Positions 36,127-45,760 are shown, counted from the stretch's first letter. The stretch is DNA of 64,000 nucleotides from Pandoraea eparura (GCF_902459725.1 NZ_CABPSH010000002.1:310001-374000), one strand, 5' to 3'. Program-made: numbers and translations. Notes: generated by a model from the sequence alone, not told the origin.

Positions 36127-37470
36127 ATGCCAGCCACCCCCATCAACGTGACGGCGTTCATCGACCGCCATCGCATTTCGCCGTTCCAGGTGATGATCGT
36201 CGTGCTGTGCTTCCTGATCGTCGCCATCGACGGTTTCGACACGGCCGCCATCGGCTTCATCGCCCCTGCCATTCGCGCCGAATGGTCGCTCACCCCGGCA
36301 CTGCTCGCGCCACTGTTCGGCGCCGGGCTCGCGGGCCTGATGGCCGGGGCATTCCTGTTCGGGCCGCTCGCCGACAAGTTTGGCCGCAAGACCATTCTCA
36401 TCTTCTCCGTGGTGTTCTTCGGCGTGGCGAGTCTCGCGTCCGCGTGGTCGATGGAACTGTGGCAACTGATCGCCCTGCGCTTCCTGACCGGCCTGGGCCT
36501 CGGTGGCGCCATGCCCAACGCGATCACGCTGACGTCGGAGTACTGCCCCGAGTCGCGCCGCTCGTTCCTCGTGACGACCATGTTCTGCGGCTTCACGCTC
36601 GGCTCGGCGCTGGGCGGTCTCGCCTCGGCCGGATTGATCGAAGCCTTCGGCTGGCGCGCCGTGCTGATCGTGGGCGGCGTCATGCCGCTCATGCTCGGTG
36701 GGGTCCTGATGCGCGCGCTGCCCGAATCGGTGCGCTATCTCGTGATGGCGGGCAAGTCGCCGGCGCGCATTGCGGCATCGCTGCAACGCATTGCGCCGAA
36801 TGAGGATCTGCGTGGTGCGACGTTCAATGTCACGGCGAAGCCATCGACCACGTCGCCGGTGAAGCATCTGTTCACACCCGAATTGCTGCGTGGCACGCTG
36901 CTTTTCTGGGTCACGTTCTTCATGAGCCTGCTCGTGATCTATCTGCTCTCGAGCTGGTTGCCCACGCTGCTTCGCACCAACGGCCTGACGCTGCGCAACG
37001 CCGCCATCGTCACCTCGATGTTCCAGGTAGGCGGCACGCTCGGCGCCATCGTGCTCGGCTGGTTGATGGACCGATTCAACCCCCACTACGTGCTTGCCGC
37101 CGCGTATGTGCTTGCGGGCGTGTGTGTCGCCGCGGTCGGCCCTGTCGCCAGCTCGCCCGTGCTCGCCTCGGTGGCCGTGTTCTGGGCCGGGTTCTGCGTG
37201 TCGGGCGGTCAGGTCGGCGCGAACGCGCTGTCCGCCGGGTTCTACCCCACCGATTGCCGCGCCACGGGCGTGAGCTGGGCCAACGGTGTCGGGCGACTGG
37301 GGTCGGTGGTCGGTTCGGTCGGCGGTGCGTCGATGCTCGCCATGGGCTGGTCGATGCCGGCGCTTTTCGCCGCCATCGGCGTGCCCGCCGTGCTCGCCGG
37401 TCTGACGATGCTCACGCTGGGTCGCCTGCGTCACCATCAGGCCATGCGTGCGGTGAAGGCCACGGCCTGA
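36127..37470 (+). CDS. MFS aromatic acid:H+ symporter (AAHS family)
   Basis: 447-residue 12-helix transporter of the PcaK/BenK/MhbT group. The helix-1 signature is VAIDGFDTAAIGFIAP, with the conserved Asp pair region; loop 2-3 is GPLADKFGRKT and loop 8-9 is GWLMDRFNPHY. It most likely imports 3-hydroxybenzoate (or gentisate) for the upstream enzymes. It is 209 bases behind the hydroxylase gene on the same strand, so may have its own promoter. Confidence 0.92.
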   Translation: MPATPINVTAFIDRHRISPFQVMIVVLCFLIVAIDGFDTAAIGFIAPAIRAEWSLTPALLAPLFGAGLAGLMAGAFLFGPLADKFGRKTILIFSVVFFGVASLASAWSMELWQLIALRFLTGLGLGGAMPNAITLTSEYCPESRRSFLVTTMFCGFTLGSALGGLASAGLIEAFGWRAVLIVGGVMPLMLGGVLMRALPESVRYLVMAGKSPARIAASLQRIAPNEDLRGATFNVTAKPSTTSPVKHLFTPELLRGTLLFWVTFFMSLLVIYLLSSWLPTLLRTNGLTLRNAAIVTSMFQVGGTLGAIVLGWLMDRFNPHYVLAAAYVLAGVCVAAVGPVASSPVLASVAVFWAGFCVSGGQVGANALSAGFYPTDCRATGVSWANGVGRLGSVVGSVGGASMLAMGWSMPALFAAIGVPAVLAGLTMLTLGRLRHHQAMRAVKATA

Positions 37471-37532
37471 GCGTTTCGGCCCGCACAACAAGGCCTACGT
37501 AACGCGCACTGCCGCGGGTCTCGGGCTTGAGC

Positions 37533-37562
37533 GGGCGCCATTCGCATTGCGCGATGGCGCCC
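37533..37562. promoter_or_regulatory. Inverted repeat GGGCGCCAT/ATGGCGCCC
   Basis: Perfect 9-base arms with a 12-base loop, 62 bases after the aromatic-acid transporter stop. It has no T run, so it is either a weak terminator/processing hairpin or an operator for the next gene. Confidence 0.4.
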
Positions 37563-37741
37563 GCGCGCCTTTGCGGCCCGGGGAATCCCGACCGCGCAGG
37601 GGGCGCACTGCGTGCCGCATCGCGCAAACCCTTGCGGATAGGAATACAGTGTCGGCTGACGGCGAATTCGAGGTGCCCGTTCGGCACCCGCGTCATCGCG
37701 ACGCTGCGCCGCGAGCCCCCATTCCCCTGTGGAGATTGAAG

Positions 37742-38683
37742 GTGTCGTTGCCCCCATTGCTGGTCCTGATCCCTATGCAACCCGAGCAGTTGTCTAGTCT
37801 GCAAACGCATTTCGATGTGGCGTACCACCCGAGCTATCATCCCGCGCCGGAAGGCTGGGGGCCCGACGGCGAGCGGGCGCGCTTCGTGCTCACCCACGGC
37901 GCGCGGGGTCTGAGCGCCGCCGAGCTGTCGCATCTGCCGAACGTGGCATTGGTCAGCGCGCTGGGCGCCGGTTACGAGAATCTGGACGTCGCCGCGATGC
38001 ATTCGCGCAATATCGTGGCCGTGAACGGCGCCGGTGCGAATGCGCCCACGGTAGCGGATCAGGGCTTCGCCCTTCTGCTGGCTGCCGTGCGTCGCATTCC
38101 GGCGTACGACGCCGCCTGTCGCAAGGGGGTGTGGCGCGACGCGCTGCCGATGCAGCCCGGTGTGTCGGGCAAGAAGCTGGGAATCGTGGGACTGGGGGCG
38201 GTCGGCCGTCAGTTCGCCAAACGCGGTGAGGGCTTCGATATGCAGATCGGCTACCGAAACCGCAGCCGTCGCGACGACGCGCCCGCGCACTATCAATACT
38301 TCGACAGCGTGCTGGCGCTGGCCGAATGGGCGGACTACCTCGTCGTGACCGCCCCGGGTGGCGCACAGTCCCATCACCTCGTGAATGGCGAGGTGCTGCG
38401 CGCGCTGGGCAAGCACGGCTTCCTCGTCAATCTGGGGCGTGGCAGCGTCGTCGACACGGCCGCCCTCGCAGACGCATTGCGCGACGGCGTCATCGCCGGT
38501 GCCGGGCTGGACGTCTACGAAGGCGAGCCGTCACCGCCTGCGGCACTGATCGACTTGGAGAATGTGGTGCTCAGTCCGCACGTGGCAGGCCGCTCGCCTG
38601 AGGCGGACGCCGCCACCGTCGCGCTGTTCATCGAGAATACGCGCCGCTTTCAGGCGGGGGAGCCCGTGTTGACGCCACTGTGA
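37742..38683 (+). CDS. D-isomer 2-hydroxyacid dehydrogenase
   Basis: 313-residue NAD(P)-dependent reductase/dehydrogenase. The Rossmann motif is KLGIVGLGAVGRQFAKRG; the catalytic Arg is in NLGRGSVVDT, Glu in DVYEGEPS and His in VVLSPHVAGRS. Substrate may be glyoxylate, hydroxypyruvate or a similar 2-oxo acid. The GTG at 37742 has GGAG seven bases upstream; a longer reading to 37547 crosses a large inverted repeat and is unlikely. Confidence 0.9.
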   Translation: MSLPPLLVLIPMQPEQLSSLQTHFDVAYHPSYHPAPEGWGPDGERARFVLTHGARGLSAAELSHLPNVALVSALGAGYENLDVAAMHSRNIVAVNGAGANAPTVADQGFALLLAAVRRIPAYDAACRKGVWRDALPMQPGVSGKKLGIVGLGAVGRQFAKRGEGFDMQIGYRNRSRRDDAPAHYQYFDSVLALAEWADYLVVTAPGGAQSHHLVNGEVLRALGKHGFLVNLGRGSVVDTAALADALRDGVIAGAGLDVYEGEPSPPAALIDLENVVLSPHVAGRSPEADAATVALFIENTRRFQAGEPVLTPL

Positions 38684-38696
38684 GTGGCGAATTGCG

Positions 38697-38948
38697 TCAG
38701 TGATTGTCGAGCCCGTCGATGCTTCGCACGGGCGACGGCGAGAGCGTGACGCCGTCGTTGACCGGCTCGAACTCGATGCTGCTGCTGGCGCTGCCCGTGG
38801 TGAAGGCGGTCTCGCACGTCGGGCACTTCACTTCGGCATCCGAATGGAGATAGTCGTACATCGCCTGGACGGTCGGCTCGCTCGCCGCGACAGGGAAGCG
38901 GGCTTTACAGGTGGGACAAACGACGAAACCGGTATGGATCGACAGCAT
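38697..38948 (-). CDS. Small zinc-ribbon protein, function unknown
   Basis: 83 residues with two CxxC pairs (CPTCKARF near residue 11, CPTCETAF near residue 42), which would bind one zinc ion. A polar, Ser-rich C-terminus follows. GGAGG is eight bases before the ATG. I do not recognise a named family. It is convergent with the hydroxyacid dehydrogenase, 13 bases away. Confidence 0.75.
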   Translation of the reverse strand: MLSIHTGFVVCPTCKARFPVAASEPTVQAMYDYLHSDAEVKCPTCETAFTTGSASSSIEFEPVNDGVTLSPSPVRSIDGLDNH

Positions 38949-39123
38949 GACGGGCCTCCTGCAGGCAAGTCGGCAACGTCACCCATTTTACAACCAGCCG
39001 GGTCGTCGTGCGACGCGGGTCGCGGGGATTGGCGGCGACATTGATCCCGGTTTGCGTGGAGGATTCGTCCGATTTGACGGGCGCCGACACGGTACGCGCA
39101 GCGCCGCTGAGCGGCTGCCCGCA

Positions 39124-40095
39124 TTAGTTTCGCGGCCCCCCGGCCTCTTCCTCCTGCAGCCAACGGCGTTTGTCGCGCAGCGGCGCTTCGCCAAACACGC
39201 GCGCATATTCACGGCTGAACTGCGATGCGCTTTCATACCCCACCGTCTGCGCTGCCGCCGCCACGGTGATGTCCGCCGCGAAGATCAGCCGCCGTGCCTC
39301 CTGCAAGCGCAACTGCTTCTGGTACTGCACCGGACTCATGGCCGTCACCAGCTTGAAGTGGTGATGCAGCGACGACACGCTCATGTGCACCTCCTGCGCC
39401 AACGCCTCCACCCGCAACGGTTGCGCGTAATGCTCGCGCAGCCACCGCACGGCGCGCGCAATTCGATTCATCTGGCTGTCCTGCAACGCCATCTGCCGCA
39501 GCAATACCCCCTGTCCGTTCATCAGCAGGCGATAGACGATCTCGCGCTTGATCATCGGCGCCAGGATCGGAATGTCGCGCGGTGTGTCCAGCAAGCGCAG
39601 CAAGCGCAACACCGCATCGAGCAACGCCGCGTCCAGGCGATTGACGTACATACCCCGCCCGCTTGCTGAAGGCGCCGGCGGCGGCAGATGCTCGTCGCCG
39701 ATGAGCGACGTGACATCCTCGGCCACCAGGTCGAGCCGCATCCCCAAATACGGCGATTGCTCGCTCGCCCCCGACACCTGTGCCACCACCGGCAAATGCA
39801 CCGACGACACCAGGTAGTGCATTGGGTCGTACGCGTAATCCTCGTCGCCGATCCGCAAGCGCTTCTCGCCCTGGGCGATGACGGCGAACGCCGGTTGCTG
39901 GAGCGCCGGTTTCGGGCCGCCCGGATGCAGGATCCGATGCACGAACAAGCCCTCCACCGCCGTCGGTGTCGTGCCCTCCAGGCCGTGCGTCGCGCGCTCG
40001 AGCCGATGCACCAGTTCGGTACGTGCGGCAAGCGACGGATCGTCCTCGAACGCCCGCGGCGAGACCTCGCGCGGCTCCGTCTTGACCAGATGCAT
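39124..40095 (-). CDS. AraC-family transcriptional regulator
   Basis: 323 residues: an N-terminal AraC_N sensor domain (QQPAFAVIAQGEKRLRIGDE, HLPVVAQVSGASEQSPY) and a C-terminal double helix-turn-helix (VHMSVSSLHHHFKLVTAMSP, ITVAAAAQTVGYESASQFSR). ATG 40095 follows GAGGG at seven bases. It is divergent from an aldo/keto reductase gene, its likely target; regulators of this subgroup often control alcohol or aldehyde reductases. Confidence 0.9.
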   Translation of the reverse strand: MHLVKTEPREVSPRAFEDDPSLAARTELVHRLERATHGLEGTTPTAVEGLFVHRILHPGGPKPALQQPAFAVIAQGEKRLRIGDEDYAYDPMHYLVSSVHLPVVAQVSGASEQSPYLGMRLDLVAEDVTSLIGDEHLPPPAPSASGRGMYVNRLDAALLDAVLRLLRLLDTPRDIPILAPMIKREIVYRLLMNGQGVLLRQMALQDSQMNRIARAVRWLREHYAQPLRVEALAQEVHMSVSSLHHHFKLVTAMSPVQYQKQLRLQEARRLIFAADITVAAAAQTVGYESASQFSREYARVFGEAPLRDKRRWLQEEEAGGPRN

Positions 40096-40341
40096 GACAA
40101 TGCCCTCAATCCAGAGGCGGCCGATCCCCACAACACGGCCGCAATGCCGCACAGGATACCCCTGCCGCATGCGCTTGCCCGATCCTCCGGCATGGGATTC
40201 ACACGATCAGGCAGGAAATGTGCAGGAACAGGTACTGCTCGCTAGATGCGCCTCGACGCATAATTTCTCCCATCCCGTGCATGCCGTCGCCCCTGCCTGA
40301 CGGCCCCCTGCGACGGGCAGCCATTTCAACGGAGCGATGCA

Positions 40342-41391
40342 ATGCGACAAAGAAAACTCGGCAATACCGGCCTCTTCGTCTCGGAACTGTGCCTTGGCAC
40401 GATGACCTTCGGCGGACAAGGCGAACTGTGGAGCAAGATCGGCCATTTGCAGCAACAGGACGTCGACACCCTCGTGGGCCGCGCGCTCGACGCCGGCATC
40501 AACTTCATCGACACCGCCGACGTCTATTCGGAAGGCCAGTCGGAAATCCTCACCGGGCAGGCCCTGCGCAATCTCAAGGTACCGCGCGATAACGTCGTGG
40601 TCGCCACCAAGGTCTTCGGTGCCACGGGCGCGCAGGGGTCCAATTCACGCGGCCTGTCGCGCTATCACATCATGGACGGCGTCAAGGCCAGCCTCAAACG
40701 CCTGCAACTCGATCACATCGACCTGTATCAGGTGCACGGCTTCGATCCGGCCACGCCCATCGACGAGACCCTCGGCGCGCTCGACACGCTGGTGCGCCAA
40801 GGGCACGTCCGCTATATCGGCGTCTCGAACTGGGCGGCCTGGCAGATCACCAAGGCGCTGGGCATTTCGGCGCGGCTGAACCTCGCGAGCTTCGCGTCGC
40901 TGCAGGCGTACTACACGGTCGCCGGACGCGATCTCGAACGTGAAATCGTGCCGATGCTGCGTAGCGAAAACGTCGGCCTGATGGTGTGGAGCCCGCTTGC
41001 CGGTGGCCTGCTCTCGGGCAAGTACACGCGCGATGGCCAGACCGAAGCGGGCAGCCGGCGTCAAACCTTCGACTTCCCGCCGGTCAACGTGGAACGCGCT
41101 TACGACGCCATCGACGTCATGCGCGGCATCGCCGCCGAGAAGGGCGTGTCGGTGGCACAGATTGCACTTGCCTGGCTGCTCGCCCAGCCGGTCGTCTCGA
41201 CGGTCATCATCGGCGCCAAGCGGACCGATCAGCTCGACGACAACATCGCGGCAACGCGTGTCACGCTGAGCGAGCGCGACCTGTCGGCCATCGATGCGGC
41301 CAGCGCATTGCCCAGCGAGTACCCCGGCTGGATGCTCTCGCGCCAGGGCGACCCGCGCCGTGCCCAACTCGCCGAGGCCGGCCTGCTGTAA
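40342..41391 (+). CDS. Aldo/keto reductase
   Basis: 349-residue AKR of the YajO/Tas-like group. Tetrad: Asp and Tyr in FIDTADVYSEGQSE, Lys in VATKVFG, His in YQVHGFD; the cofactor site is TVIIGAKRTDQL. It reduces aldehydes or ketones with NADPH. Divergent from the AraC regulator. Distinct from the shorter AKR at 9387. Confidence 0.92.
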   Translation: MRQRKLGNTGLFVSELCLGTMTFGGQGELWSKIGHLQQQDVDTLVGRALDAGINFIDTADVYSEGQSEILTGQALRNLKVPRDNVVVATKVFGATGAQGSNSRGLSRYHIMDGVKASLKRLQLDHIDLYQVHGFDPATPIDETLGALDTLVRQGHVRYIGVSNWAAWQITKALGISARLNLASFASLQAYYTVAGRDLEREIVPMLRSENVGLMVWSPLAGGLLSGKYTRDGQTEAGSRRQTFDFPPVNVERAYDAIDVMRGIAAEKGVSVAQIALAWLLAQPVVSTVIIGAKRTDQLDDNIAATRVTLSERDLSAIDAASALPSEYPGWMLSRQGDPRRAQLAEAGLL

Positions 41392-41561
41392 AAAGTGGGA
41401 AGGGTGTGAGCGGCGCCAGACGCCATTCAGAGCGAAATATCGGCAAACCTCACACTTTTCTTCTAAAAATCGGCCAAATTCCGATTTTTTTCGGCGCCAT
41501 TACCTTCAAAACGATGTGATGACGGCGCGAGTGGTGAATTCAGTCGACAGGCGGGGGGCTA

Positions 41562-41602
41562 AAGGAGGAAAATAGGGCCTCCTTGCCGTTTACGTTAACG
41601 GC
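41562..41602 (+). promoter_or_regulatory. Tandem hairpins in the ilvE leader
   Basis: Two adjacent perfect inverted repeats: AAGGAGG/CCTCCTT (41562-41568, 41578-41584) and GCCGTT/AACGGC (41585-41590, 41597-41602). The first buries a consensus Shine-Dalgarno sequence that no gene nearby uses. The ilvE ATG is 42 bases further on. Possible leader control element, or a weak terminator pair. Confidence 0.45.
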
Positions 41603-41643
41603 ACTGACGACTGAAGCCCCCTCTGCCGAGACATTGAAGAAAC

Positions 41644-42741
41644 ATGAGCGCCGATAATCAATTGCGTTTTGTCGTGGAGCCGCACGCCAACCCCACCCCT
41701 GCCGACCAGATCGCCGCCAAGCTGGCGAACCCGGTGTTTGGCCGCGTATTCACGGATCACATGGTCACGATCCGCTGGACCGAGGGCACGGGCTGGCATG
41801 ACGCGAAGGTAGAGGCCCGCCGTCCGTTCGAGATCGATCCGGCATGCGCCGTGCTGCATTACGCGCAGGAAATCTTCGAAGGGATGAAGGCCTATCGCGG
41901 TGAAGACGGCAAGATCTCGCTGTTCCGCCCGCAAGCCAATGCCAAGCGTTTCCGTGAATCGGCCCAGCGCATGTCGATGGCCGAACTGCCGGAAGCCGTG
42001 TTCCTCGAAGCCGTGGAAAAGCTGGTCGATATCGATCGCGCCTGGATTCCGGGCACGGAAGGCAGCAGCCTCTACATCCGCCCGTTCATGTTCGCGTCGG
42101 AGAGCTTCCTCGGCGTGCGCGCCGCGCATGAATATATCTTCTGCGTGATCGCCTGCCCGGTCGGCCCCTACTTCAAGCCCGGCAAGTCGGCCGTGACCGT
42201 GTGGGTGTCCGACCAATACACGCGCGCTGCCCCGGGCGGCACGGGCGCCGCCAAGTGCGGCGGCAACTACGCCGCCAGCCTGATCGCGCAAACAGAAGCC
42301 AGCGGCAAGGGTTGCGATCAAGTCGTGTTCCTCGACGCCGCGCAACATCGCTGGATTGAAGAGCTGGGCGGCATGAACGTCTTCTTCGTGATGGACGACG
42401 GCTCGCTCCAGACGCCGCCGCTCGCCGGCACGATCCTGCCGGGCATTACGCGCGCATCGATCATCGAAATGGCCAAGCGCGACGGCCTCACGGTCAACGA
42501 AACGCCGTACGAGTTTGCCCAGTGGCAAGCCGACGCCGCCAGCGGCCGTGTGAAGGAAACGTTCGCGTGCGGTACGGCGGCGGTCGTCACGGCCATCGGC
42601 CAGGTGCGTCACGCCAAGGGCGAATTCACTATCGGCGACGGCGGCGAAGGCCCGGTCACCAAGCGCATTCGCGATCAGCTCACGGGCATTCAACGCGGCA
42701 AGGTCGCCGATCCGTTCGGCTGGGTGCACCACGTCGCCTGA
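41644..42741 (+). CDS. ilvE: Branched-chain amino acid aminotransferase
   Basis: 365-residue fold-type IV PLP enzyme of the large BCAT subgroup. It interconverts Leu, Ile and Val with their 2-oxo acids using glutamate/2-oxoglutarate. Motifs: HYAQEIFEGMKAYR, YIRPFMFASE, the PLP lysine in AAKCGGNYAASL, and FACGTAAVVTAIG. Only a weak ribosome site precedes the ATG, in contrast to the strong one inside the leader hairpin upstream. Probably monocistronic or with the following membrane-protein gene. Confidence 0.94.
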   Translation: MSADNQLRFVVEPHANPTPADQIAAKLANPVFGRVFTDHMVTIRWTEGTGWHDAKVEARRPFEIDPACAVLHYAQEIFEGMKAYRGEDGKISLFRPQANAKRFRESAQRMSMAELPEAVFLEAVEKLVDIDRAWIPGTEGSSLYIRPFMFASESFLGVRAAHEYIFCVIACPVGPYFKPGKSAVTVWVSDQYTRAAPGGTGAAKCGGNYAASLIAQTEASGKGCDQVVFLDAAQHRWIEELGGMNVFFVMDDGSLQTPPLAGTILPGITRASIIEMAKRDGLTVNETPYEFAQWQADAASGRVKETFACGTAAVVTAIGQVRHAKGEFTIGDGGEGPVTKRIRDQLTGIQRGKVADPFGWVHHVA

Positions 42742-42875
42742 TCGACGAGCGTTGTCCACATAACAAGTTGTGCAGTTGCGCATCGCCCGAGACAGCGATG
42801 CGGGAAATCATCGGCGGCGCACCACGACACCAGGAGAGTCGGGCGCGCCGTCTTGTTGTATTTGACGTGCTGATC

Positions 42876-43535
42876 ATGGAACACAATCCAGGCGCAATCG
42901 CGGGTAGCCCCCGCAGCGCCATCGCGGCAGCCGACACAATCGGCGTGCCGCACTCCGTGCTCGAAGACATCTATGCGATGGTCATCGGCATGGCATTCGT
43001 GGTGGTCGGGCTGGTGCTGCTCAAGGCCGCCGGGTTGGTCACCGGCGGCGTGGCCGGCATTGCGCTGCTCGCCTCTTACCTCTTTCCCCTACCGGTGGGC
43101 ACCATTTTCACACTGGTGAACATCCCGTTCTTCCTGTTCGCGTATTTCACGATGGGCCCGCGCTTCGCGCTCAAGTCCACCGTTGCGAGCTTCGGCATCA
43201 CCTTCGCCCTCGCGGCCATGCCGCAGACCTTCAACGTCGCGTTCGTCAATCCGCTGTTCGCCGCGTTCGTTGGCGGCACGCTGTGCGGCATGGGGGTATT
43301 GGCGCTCGCGCGTCACGGGGCCGGCGTGGGCGGCACAGGCATCTTCACGCTGTGGCTGCAACGCGAGCGCGGCATTAACGCCGGGATTACCCAGGTGTGC
43401 ATCGACGCGACGATTCTGCTCGTCTCGCTCACCACCATCCCGGCGGGGCGTGTCGCCTGGTCGGCACTGTCTGCGCTCGCCATGAGCGCCATGGTGGTCG
43501 CCTGGCACCGGCCGGGCCGTTACACCGGGCGCTGA
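42876..43535 (+). CDS. YitT family membrane protein
   Basis: 219-residue membrane protein with five to six hydrophobic segments, including YAMVIGMAFVVVGLVLLKAA, GVAGIALLASYLFPLPVG and GVGGTGIFTLWLQRERGIN. This matches the YitT/YczE-like DUF161 proteins of unknown function. The start at ATG 42876 is uncertain: the ribosome site is poor, and an in-frame Met at 42798 is possible. Its end overlaps the convergent LysR gene by 16 bases. Confidence 0.85.
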   Translation: MEHNPGAIAGSPRSAIAAADTIGVPHSVLEDIYAMVIGMAFVVVGLVLLKAAGLVTGGVAGIALLASYLFPLPVGTIFTLVNIPFFLFAYFTMGPRFALKSTVASFGITFALAAMPQTFNVAFVNPLFAAFVGGTLCGMGVLALARHGAGVGGTGIFTLWLQRERGINAGITQVCIDATILLVSLTTIPAGRVAWSALSALAMSAMVVAWHRPGRYTGR

Positions 43536-44449
43536 GCCGCCACGGGCAGATCATCCGGTCGATAGGCACTGGCCTGCATCAACAGCCACTCGCGGAACAC
43601 ACTGAGTGGCTGCCCGTGCGTGAGTTCCGTTGGATAGACGAGGTAGTAGGCCGACTCGGCCACGCTCTTCACATCGACTGGAATCGTCAGACCGAAGGTG
43701 GCCAACTGCCCCTCGACGAAGAACTTCGGCACCAGTGCGATGCCGAGTCCGGCGGCCGCGCCCGCGATCAGCATCGTGTGAAGCTCATAGCGCACCCCTT
43801 GCAGCGTCCGGTGGTCCTCGATGCGCTGCTCCGCAAACCATTGCGTCCAGGCACTGGGCCGCGTCGTCGAGTGCAGCAGCGGATACATGAGCAGATCGGC
43901 AGCCGTGCGAACCGGCCCCTTGAGCAGCGACGGACGGCACACCGGCACCACCTCCTCACCGAACAGGTAATCCGACGACGTCCCCGGCCAAGTCGGCTGC
44001 CCGAAGTGAATGGCCGCTTCGAAGTGCGTCTCGTCGAATGTGAAGAGGTCGGTGTGCACGCCCATGTTCACGCGAACCTCAGGGTGGCGCTCGTCGAAAT
44101 CCTTCATTCTCGGAATCAACCACTCGGACGCGAACGTCGGCAGCACCGCCAACTCCAGGTACCCGCCGCCGCTGCCGTGCGCCATGATCGAAAGCGTGTC
44201 GCGATCGAGCTGTTCCAACGTGCGGCGCACTTGGGTGCCGTACAGGCGCCCAGCGCGGGTCAGCACCACGCGCTGCTTGGCACGCACGAACAGACGCACC
44301 CCCAGTTGCGCCTCCAGCGTGGCGATCTGGCGTGACACGGCGCTCTCCGTCAGGAACAGCTCGCGCGCCGCGTGGGTAAAGCTCTCGTGCCGCGCCGCCG
44401 CCTCGAAGGCCAGCAGCGCCGCCGTGCCGGGGGTCCTGAATTTGCGCAT
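43520..44449 (-). CDS. LysR-family (GcvA-like) regulator
   Basis: 309-residue LysR protein of the GcvA/AmpR type. The helix-turn-helix is FEAAARHESFTHAARELFLT followed by ESAVSRQIATLEAQLGVRLF. The effector domain contains HPEVRVNMGVHTDLFTFDETH, including the subgroup's typical tract. It is divergent from the 2-oxoadipate/aminoadipate genes and is the likely regulator of that set. A GCAT-N11-ATGC repeat lies at 44502-44520. Confidence 0.9.
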   Translation of the reverse strand: MRKFRTPGTAALLAFEAAARHESFTHAARELFLTESAVSRQIATLEAQLGVRLFVRAKQRVVLTRAGRLYGTQVRRTLEQLDRDTLSIMAHGSGGGYLELAVLPTFASEWLIPRMKDFDERHPEVRVNMGVHTDLFTFDETHFEAAIHFGQPTWPGTSSDYLFGEEVVPVCRPSLLKGPVRTAADLLMYPLLHSTTRPSAWTQWFAEQRIEDHRTLQGVRYELHTMLIAGAAAGLGIALVPKFFVEGQLATFGLTIPVDVKSVAESAYYLVYPTELTHGQPLSVFREWLLMQASAYRPDDLPVAAQRPV

Positions 44450-44501
44450 GATGATTCCAAAAATGCATCAAGTGGCAATTTTATCTCGCTTTACGCGCAT
44501 G

Positions 44502-44520
44502 GCATCCATTCCAATAATGC
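44502..44520. promoter_or_regulatory. Putative LysR site GCAT-N11-ATGC
   Basis: Four-base inverted arms with an 11-base spacer, 53 bases upstream of the LysR start and about 100 bases before the 2-oxoadipate gene. It fits the generic T-N11-A layout, but short arms make chance occurrence possible. Confidence 0.35.
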
Positions 44521-44618
44521 TGTCAATGCAAGACGACATGGAGTGAAGCGCTCCGTGCCATGTCCCTGACACCCCGCGATGCCGCCTGAGGCGGCGTCCC
44601 CTCCCGCGAGACATTCCC

Positions 44619-45644
44619 ATGCGCAATGCCAATGTGCAGTCCCTGCTGGTCTCCCTGATCGGGCAAGCGCGTACCGACGCGCTCTTCGCAACCCTCAATT
44701 CGCCGTCGATCCTGGCGGACGCCGAGCCGGGGCACGTGACGCGTGCCGAACTGGCACAGGCCATGAACATGGCGCTGTTCGAGGGGCTGCTGGCGCGCTC
44801 GACGAACGGCCGCACCTACACCGAAGAAGCGATTGCCGGAGGCGGCAGCGTCTACTTCGATCACGGCGCGTTGCGTACCGTGCGCTGGGCCGATAACGGC
44901 GCCCTGCCGCCGGGCGAAGCGGCCTTCACGCGTATTCTGCGTCCGCTGGGGTTCCGTCTGAACGGCCGCTATCCGCTCGACCGACTGGGCATGACCGGCC
45001 GCGCCTATGCGCACGAAGACGCTCCCGACGAGATCTCGCAATTCTTCGTGAGCGAGCTGCATCCGGAGCGTTTCTCCGAGACGTTCCAGCAAGCCGTGTC
45101 GCGTGTGGTCGGCACGTCGAAGGATCCGCTCACGCCGGCGGCCGTCGGTCAGCTTTGGGAACTGGAGCGCGACGGCACGCTGCCGCTCGAAAGCGCGCAA
45201 GCGCTGCTGCCGGTGATCGTCGGGGCGTTCGCGCGTCAGCACGATGTCCCGAGCGAGGCCGATTACGAACGGCTGCTGGCGGAATCCGCCGAAATGGCCT
45301 GGATCGCGACCGAAGGCAATGCCTTCAACCATGCGACCGACCGCGTCGAGGATGTGTTCGCGCTGTCCGACGCCGAAAAGGCCAAGGGCCGCCCGATGAA
45401 GCCCGAAGTCGAACGTTCGCGCTCGGGCCGCGTGTTCCAGACGGCGTATCGCGCCGACACGGTGCGTCGCGAGTTCCGCGGCAAGGACGGCGAGATCGTC
45501 ACGCGCGAGGTGCCGGGTTCGTTCTACGAATTCATTACGCGCCATCGCGAATACGACACGGCCACGCGTTGCTGGAAGCTCGATCTGCGCTTCGACGCCG
45601 GCAACGCACAAGGTATTTTCAAGATGACGGCCAACGCCAAGTAA
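44619..45644 (+). CDS. hglS: 2-Oxoadipate dioxygenase/decarboxylase (DUF1338 family)
   Basis: 341-residue protein of the DUF1338/HglS/YdcJ family, Fe(II)-dependent enzymes shown in Pseudomonas putida to convert 2-oxoadipate to D-2-hydroxyglutarate plus CO2. Conserved segments: YFDHGALRTVRWA with a metal-binding His, EGNAFNHATDRVEDV, and VPGSFYEFITRHREYD. The next two genes encode a semialdehyde dehydrogenase and an aminotransferase that could make 2-oxoadipate, which strongly supports this call. Confidence 0.9.
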   Translation: MRNANVQSLLVSLIGQARTDALFATLNSPSILADAEPGHVTRAELAQAMNMALFEGLLARSTNGRTYTEEAIAGGGSVYFDHGALRTVRWADNGALPPGEAAFTRILRPLGFRLNGRYPLDRLGMTGRAYAHEDAPDEISQFFVSELHPERFSETFQQAVSRVVGTSKDPLTPAAVGQLWELERDGTLPLESAQALLPVIVGAFARQHDVPSEADYERLLAESAEMAWIATEGNAFNHATDRVEDVFALSDAEKAKGRPMKPEVERSRSGRVFQTAYRADTVRREFRGKDGEIVTREVPGSFYEFITRHREYDTATRCWKLDLRFDAGNAQGIFKMTANAK

Positions 45645-45760
45645 TCGAGGGCGCTCGGCTTGCGGCGCACAATATGTCTGTGCGTCGCTGCTGCGCCTCA
45701 ATCTGCCGACACCGGTGAATCGCACCGGCGGCCAACACTGAATTCCATAGGGGTATCCAC

